This document shows, piece by piece, positions 13,413 to 16,044 of a stretch of 16,044 bases of DNA. Source of the DNA: Candidatus Fibrimonadales bacterium (GTDB lineage: Bacteria; Fibrobacterota; Fibrobacteria; Fibrobacterales; Fibrobacteraceae); contig WRMM01000012.1 of the NCBI GenBank assembly GCA_009777135.1, positions 1 through 16,044 of the forward strand, given 5' to 3'. Both the position numbers and the translations under genes were made by a program. Within the stretch, counting starts at the first letter, position 1. Every line of letters starts with the position of its first letter. Below the pieces are notes generated by a model. That model saw only the letters and a program-made list of their open reading frames with translations, was not told where the DNA came from and did not search any database.

Positions 13413-15797
13413 TTGACAGCAGAAAAAAATGAAACTATTATTGGCAAAGAAGAAGCTGGGTTTCCTCAACCGGATTTTGACAAAAACTTTCCCGTTGTTC
13501 CTTTGCAAAAATTCGTCATGTTTCCTCGCATGGGAACAAGGCTCTCTTTTGACCGCCAAATAACCTTGAACGCCCTGAGGCACATAGATGAATCCAAAGG
13601 TTTTGTGATTTGCCTTTTGCAAAAAAACAGAGAAATAGACATACCAAAAGAAGACGAATTATATTCTGTGGGCATTTTGGCTTATGTGAAAGGAGTTTCT
13701 GGAACGCCAAATAATTTGCTTTTGGTAAATTTATTCGGCGTTTTGCCCGTTGATGTAAGCCAGCTTACCTTGAGCGAAAAAGAAGGAGACAAGTATTTTT
13801 TTGCATCTGCAAAGCCGCGTTTCTTAGAATTTAAAGACAAAAAATTTGCCAGACCGCTTGCAGACAACTTGCTCGCTTTAATGGAGCAATATTCAAAAAC
13901 CCGCCACAACCTGCCAGATAACCTGAAAGATATTCTAAAAGGCATGCCGCCAGAAGAACGCTGCCTCATTGCCCACAGTTTTTTAAGAATCTCAGACGAC
14001 GAGCATCAAAGCATTTTAGAAAGCGAGGCTTTGGAAGAGATGTATGCCAAAGTAGATTTGGCAGTAAATACCGCTTTGGAAGTTCATAAAGTAATTTCCC
14101 TGAACAGGCAGCAAGTTGAAATAAAAATGCAGCGCTCCCAAAGGGAATACATGCTTCAGGAGCAAATTTCTCATCTCCAAAAAGAACTGGACGAGATAAA
14201 TGCCGGTGATCAGGATAGCGAAAATTTCTCAAAGAAGGCAAAAGGGCAAAAATTCCCGCCAGCGTTCAAAGAAAGATTTGACGAAGAAATGACTCGCCTA
14301 AAATTGCTGAACCCAATGAACCCCGAATATACCGTAGTTCGCAATTACATAGACTGGCTGCTTGCGCTTCCATTTGGTGCTTACAGCGAGGATGTTCTTG
14401 ATATAAAAAGAGCTGCTGAAAGCTTGAATTCCAAGCATTTTGGCTTGGAAAAGGTTAAAGAGAGAATTTTGGAGCACATAGCCGTTCTGCAAATGGCGGA
14501 GAAATTAAAAAACAAAGATGTGAAAAGCCCAATTTTATGCTTGGTCGGACCTCCGGGCGTTGGCAAAACAACTCTTGCAATGTCCATAGCCAATGCCATG
14601 AACAGAAATTTAGCCCGAATCTCGCTCGGCGGCGTTCATGACGATGCAGATATACGCGGCCATCGTCGCACCTACATTGGCTCAATGCCGGGCCGCATTG
14701 TGCAGGCTCTTCGCAAGGCAAAAAGCATGAATCCATTGATTTTGCTAGACGAGATAGACAAAATGTCAAGGGATTTCAGAGGCGACCCTGCCAGCGCGAT
14801 TTTGGAAGTTCTTGACCCTGAAATAAACACCGAATTCACCGATCATTTTATAGAGGTGGGCTTGGACCTTTCCCGTGTATTTTTTGTGGCAACCGCCAAC
14901 ACCCCAGATGGCATTCCTGCCCCGCTTTACGACCGCATGGAAATAGTTCGCATACCGGGCTACCTGCGTTTTGAAAAGCATCACATTGCCCGCGATTATT
15001 TAATTCCCAAAATCCTAAAACAGAATTCGCTAACCGCAAAGCAGTTTAAGGTAGCAGATTCTGCCATAAACGGAATTTTGCGAGAATACACAAGAGAAGC
15101 GGGCGTTAGAGAATTGGAAAGAAAGCTTGAGACCATGGCTCGCAAGCGAGCTATGGAATTGGTTTCGGAGAGAAAATTCAATCCGCAAATCGCTCAAAAA
15201 CAGCTTTCAACTTACTTGGGCGTTCCAGATTTCGCAGGCGCCCGTTTGATTGACGAAAAACGCCCCGGCATTACAACCGGCTTGGCTTGGACCCCCGTTG
15301 GCGGCGATGTTCTGCACATTGAATGCGTTCTTTTGCCCGGCAAAGGAAAGCTGCAGCTAACTGGGCACTTGGGCGATGTAATGAAGGAATCCGCTCAAAT
15401 AGCCCTTTCTTTGGTCAGGGAGCGAGCAAAAAAATACAGAATTCCAGAAGAAAAATTCCGCAAAAACGATATCCATTTGCATTTTCCAGAGGGCGCAACC
15501 CCAAAAGACGGTCCATCCGCCGGCATAGCGATTACCATTGCCATGCTATCAGTATTCACAGGCAAAGTGATTACGCCTTTTGTTGCATTCACAGGCGAAG
15601 TGAGCTTGGTAGGTCGGCTGATAGCAATTGGCGGCTTAAAGGAAAAAGCTTTGGCTGGCCTTGATTCTGGCGTAAAAAGATTGTTTCTCCCTAAAGATAA
15701 CCAGAAAAACGTAGAAGACTTGCCGGATTTGGTTAAAAATGGCTTGGAAATCAAAATGTTTACGCATATAGATGAGGTTATAGAGGAATTGTTTTAG
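13413..15797 (+). CDS. lon: Lon, ATP-dependent protease La
   Basis: Homohexameric AAA+ serine protease that degrades misfolded and regulatory proteins. It has 794 residues, normal. Seen: N-terminal LAN domain from about residue 27 (FPVVPLQKFVMFPRMGTRLSF), long coiled coil near 225-265 (REYMLQEQISHLQKELDEI), Walker A GPPGVGKT at 379-386, Walker B with D446-E447 (LILLDEIDKM), and the C-terminal protease domain with catalytic S702 (PKDGPSAGIAI) and K745 (GGLKEKALAG). The start is TTG with AAGGGG about 7 nt upstream; the next in-frame ATG would cut into the LAN domain. It is the last gene of the tig-clpP-clpX-lon operon. No frameshift is seen. Confidence 0.97.
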   Translation: MTAEKNETIIGKEEAGFPQPDFDKNFPVVPLQKFVMFPRMGTRLSFDRQITLNALRHIDESKGFVICLLQKNREIDIPKEDELYSVGILAYVKGVSGTPNNLLLVNLFGVLPVDVSQLTLSEKEGDKYFFASAKPRFLEFKDKKFARPLADNLLALMEQYSKTRHNLPDNLKDILKGMPPEERCLIAHSFLRISDDEHQSILESEALEEMYAKVDLAVNTALEVHKVISLNRQQVEIKMQRSQREYMLQEQISHLQKELDEINAGDQDSENFSKKAKGQKFPPAFKERFDEEMTRLKLLNPMNPEYTVVRNYIDWLLALPFGAYSEDVLDIKRAAESLNSKHFGLEKVKERILEHIAVLQMAEKLKNKDVKSPILCLVGPPGVGKTTLAMSIANAMNRNLARISLGGVHDDADIRGHRRTYIGSMPGRIVQALRKAKSMNPLILLDEIDKMSRDFRGDPASAILEVLDPEINTEFTDHFIEVGLDLSRVFFVATANTPDGIPAPLYDRMEIVRIPGYLRFEKHHIARDYLIPKILKQNSLTAKQFKVADSAINGILREYTREAGVRELERKLETMARKRAMELVSERKFNPQIAQKQLSTYLGVPDFAGARLIDEKRPGITTGLAWTPVGGDVLHIECVLLPGKGKLQLTGHLGDVMKESAQIALSLVRERAKKYRIPEEKFRKNDIHLHFPEGATPKDGPSAGIAITIAMLSVFTGKVITPFVAFTGEVSLVGRLIAIGGLKEKALAGLDSGVKRLFLPKDNQKNVEDLPDLVKNGLEIKMFTHIDEVIEELF

Positions 15798-15799
15798 TA

Positions 15800-15814
15800 G
15801 CTCGCCAGGCGAGC
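15800..15814 (+). terminator. Possible terminator hairpin after lon
   Basis: GCTCGCC pairs with GGCGAGC around a single base (effectively a 6-bp GC-rich stem with a 3-base loop), starting 3 bases after the lon stop. The tail CTCCTCTTTC is pyrimidine-rich but not a true T-run, so termination may be weak. Confidence 0.45.
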
Positions 15815-15843
15815 CTCCTCTTTCAAAGCAAGTTATCCACTCC

Positions 15844-16044
15844 CTACTTCCTACTCTTTTGCTCTATTTCGTGCAAAGTGTAACCCTGGCGTAAAAGGGT
15901 AAGCAATTCAGCACGCTCTTCCTCGCGAGCTTCCTCGCGGGCAACCTCAAGGGCATCGTCCCAATTCCATTCTGTAAGCAGCATGTTCTCAATCTCCGAA
16001 GAATGTTTCTCCAAAAAATATAGCAAAATATCACGTCTTATGCA
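15844..16044 (-). CDS. C-terminal end of an Rpn/PD-(D/E)XK nuclease family transposase-like protein (partial)
   Basis: The last 66 residues of a gene that enters from the right edge; the frame is open to base 16044, so the start is outside the window. Seen: RRDILLYFLEKHSSEIENMLLTEWNWDDALEVAREE, a charged helix rich in E, R and A (EVAREEAREEERAEL), then LLRQGYTLHEIEQKSRK. This tail, with its W/F-DxAxxVxxEE segment, acidic/basic repeats and GYxxxEIE, is like the C-terminus of Rpn-family recombination-promoting nucleases/putative transposases that are common in gut bacteria. The nuclease core itself is not visible, so the family call rests on the tail only. It converges on lon with 46 bases between stops. 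Whether the gene is intact cannot be seen. Confidence 0.6.
   Translation of the reverse strand, partial: CIRRDILLYFLEKHSSEIENMLLTEWNWDDALEVAREEAREEERAELLTLLRQGYTLHEIEQKSRK

Noticed and set aside
15833..15840. TTATCCAC, close to a DnaA box
   Set aside because: A single 8-base match with no second box, AT-rich unwinding region or dnaA/dnaN genes nearby; not evidence for an origin.
1..16044. CRISPR array, prophage, complete insertion sequence or toxin-antitoxin pair
   Set aside because: No regularly spaced repeats, phage structural genes, complete transposase with terminal repeats, or small toxin-antitoxin gene pair could be found by reading both strands.

Overview
The window is an ordinary-looking chromosomal segment of a Gram-negative bacterium with two cell membranes. 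The evidence is a type IVa pilus secretin operon, a LolA-like lipoprotein carrier and several signal peptides. Base composition is moderately AT-rich, most genes have Shine-Dalgarno sequences, and two genes start with TTG. A Fibrobacterota-like or related gut bacterium would fit (Rpn-type nuclease/transposase fragment, PurO-type IMP cyclohydrolase, domain make-up of the pilus genes), but this placement is a low-confidence inference.

Layout. (1) Positions 1-4164, minus strand: a tightly coupled pilM-pilN-pilO-pilP-pilQ operon; pilQ runs off the left edge. PilP is unusual: an AMIN-like domain and an SH3-like domain precede the normal PilP C-terminus, while the visible PilQ N-terminus has no AMIN domain. 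(2) Positions 4165-4261: a short intergenic region with a perfect 26-bp palindrome and small hairpins. (3) Positions 4262-8595, minus strand: from upstream to downstream, a DksA/TraR-type zinc-finger protein, a LolA-like protein, a PurO-type IMP cyclohydrolase, PmbA/TldE and a membrane-anchored PilZ-domain protein. The last four are separated by 19 bases or less or overlap, so they are probably one transcript. (4) Positions 8699-10053, plus strand: RadC and a hemolysin III/PAQR membrane protein, divergent from the DksA-like gene. (5) Positions 10160-15797, plus strand: tRNA-Leu(UAG) followed after 24 bases by tig-clpP-clpX-lon, a protein-folding and proteolysis operon with overlapping or nearly touching genes. 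(6) Positions 15844-16044, minus strand: the C-terminal end of an Rpn/PD-(D/E)XK nuclease-type gene that runs off the right edge.

How the genes work together: PilM-N-O-P form the inner-membrane alignment complex that links the pilus motor to the PilQ secretin, and the PilZ protein just upstream is a plausible c-di-GMP sensor for that machine. Tig, ClpP, ClpX and Lon handle nascent-chain folding and ATP-dependent degradation.

I see no CRISPR array, phage module, complete insertion sequence, defence island or clearly new multi-gene system. The most interesting points are the AMIN-SH3-PilP fusion, the repeat-derived start of the IMP cyclohydrolase gene, and the palindrome between the PilZ gene and pilM.
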